This document shows positions 63,029 through 64,000 of a stretch of DNA of 64,000 nucleotides, one piece after another. A program made the translations under genes and the position numbers. Within the stretch, counting starts at the first letter, position 1. Every line of letters begins with the position of its first letter. Below the pieces are notes generated by a model, which was not told the DNA's origin, made no database searches, and saw nothing but the letters and a program-made list of their open reading frames with translations. The stretch spans positions 1,054,001 through 1,118,000 of the forward strand of contig WARS01000052.1 of the NCBI GenBank assembly GCA_008933995.1, given 5' to 3'. The DNA is from Datnioides undecimradiatus. Lineage: Eukaryota > Chordata > Actinopteri > Lobotiformes > Datnioididae.

Positions 63029-63861
63029 GCCCTACAGCTCAGTCAAACCAATACGTTGTCCTTCAACCACTTATTCCCCAGAGAGCGAACCTATTGTTCA
63101 TCAGTCACTTAATAATCGTCCGTGACTTTTTCGCCACACGTCATTTGCTTCGGTGCTCTGTCAGCGCCGGGGGCAAGGTCTGTCTGAGTGAAAAGGAGCT
63201 GAAACACGTCCTGAGAGCTTATGATGTTTGCGTTTCTGCTGTCATGAGTAATTCAGCATCGGTGGGGCGTGCACCAGCTGTTTCAGCGCTGCGTGACGAG
63301 CGTGACAGGCTAGCTGATCTATTGAGTCGTTAGTGAGCAACGTGCTGCGACGTTAATAATGCAGACGTGCATTTTTACAAGCAGCAGTGAAAACTTTCAC
63401 TCTAACTCTGACAAATCGGTAGAACAACAAGAGCATTGTGCATTCGCCACATCATGCATAACACGAAAAGCTAGGCCTTTTGTTGATCTGTGTAAGCTGC
63501 AATCTGGTTTTATGGTTGTTCTCTTTAAACACGTCAGAGGCCGTTACACCTTAGACAACACAGCAGGAAATCATGGGCAGAGATGATTCCTTCATGCTCT
63601 GGGGTTGCACGGGGTTGCGTCCACGATCGATACGTGGAGCAGCTACGATGATGATGACGGCGGAAATTAAATGTTTTTTGGTCTAGTTCGTCATATTACA
63701 GGACAGACGGTTGCACTCACTTTCCCACCCGTCATCTTCAGGTGTTGCTCTTCGCCTTGGTTTTCCCTCTGCTCTCTCAGTCTCATCAGTCTTCACTTCA
63801 TTGGTTTTTATCTCCCCTCTGAGCTGATTTAGAGCCGCCGGAGTGTGTGCTATAATCATAT

Positions 63862-63923
63862 CCTAATGACAGATAATCTCAGGAACACTAAATGACTTTA
63901 ATCCTAGCCTAATGACAGATAAT
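63862..63923 (+). promoter_or_regulatory. Duplicated 16-bp homeodomain/TALE-like site
   Basis: CCTAATGACAGATAAT occurs at 63862-63877 and again, identical, at 63908-63923. Each copy joins a TAATGA homeodomain-like core to a TGACAG core of the MEIS/TGIF type and a GATAA. The surrounding text is AT-rich and unique-looking. An intronic enhancer is a reasonable inference; binding is not shown by the sequence. Confidence 0.4.
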
Positions 63924-64000
63924 ACCACTGCACTCCTACTGTGCTGTGTGTGTGTGTGCTGATATGCTGTGCGATAAGATGGCGGCGGCTCACTGGGGTG

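Overview
The window reads as teleost (probably percomorph) genomic DNA. The one complete gene has 12 compact exons with short introns, the intergenic DNA carries Tc1- and mariner-like transposons and dispersed repeats of the kind I know from fish genomes, and CA/GT microsatellites are frequent.

Layout. (1) 1-483, minus strand: the 5' end of a Tc1-like DNA transposon that runs off the left edge, with an open 85-codon start of its transposase and a pair of direct repeats. (2) 1062-5029, minus strand: a complete gene for POLD3, the third subunit of DNA polymerase delta. All 12 coding exons join in phase to a 448-residue protein ending in a PCNA-binding motif. Its promoter lies at about 5030-5150 and its poly(A) signals near 800-885. 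(3) About 5160-55330: some 50 kb with no supported host gene. It holds a tRNA-Gly-like SINE head, a decayed mariner, a decayed Tc1-like copy, a MITE-like element, a ~730-bp element with inverted ends that encloses a promoter-like segment and a short ORF, fragments of several dispersed fish repeats, microsatellites, and AT-rich TAAT-containing stretches that may be conserved noncoding elements. (4) About 55330-55756, plus strand: a CpG-rich promoter and a first coding exon with a signal peptide, closed by a good splice donor in phase 1. The rest of the window (55757-64000) appears to be the first intron of that gene, which I could not name.

How the parts relate. POLD3 is transcribed leftward and the unnamed secreted or membrane protein rightward, so they diverge across the gene-poor interval. 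POLD3 is a housekeeping replication gene with E2F-, ETS- and E-box-like promoter sites. The long flanking desert and large first intron of the other gene fit a developmentally regulated gene with distant enhancers; this is inference. A 16-bp sequence with homeodomain/TALE-like cores occurs twice, 46 bp apart, at 63862-63923. No CRISPR array, operon, rRNA or functional tRNA was seen. I found no previously undescribed system that the sequence alone would support.
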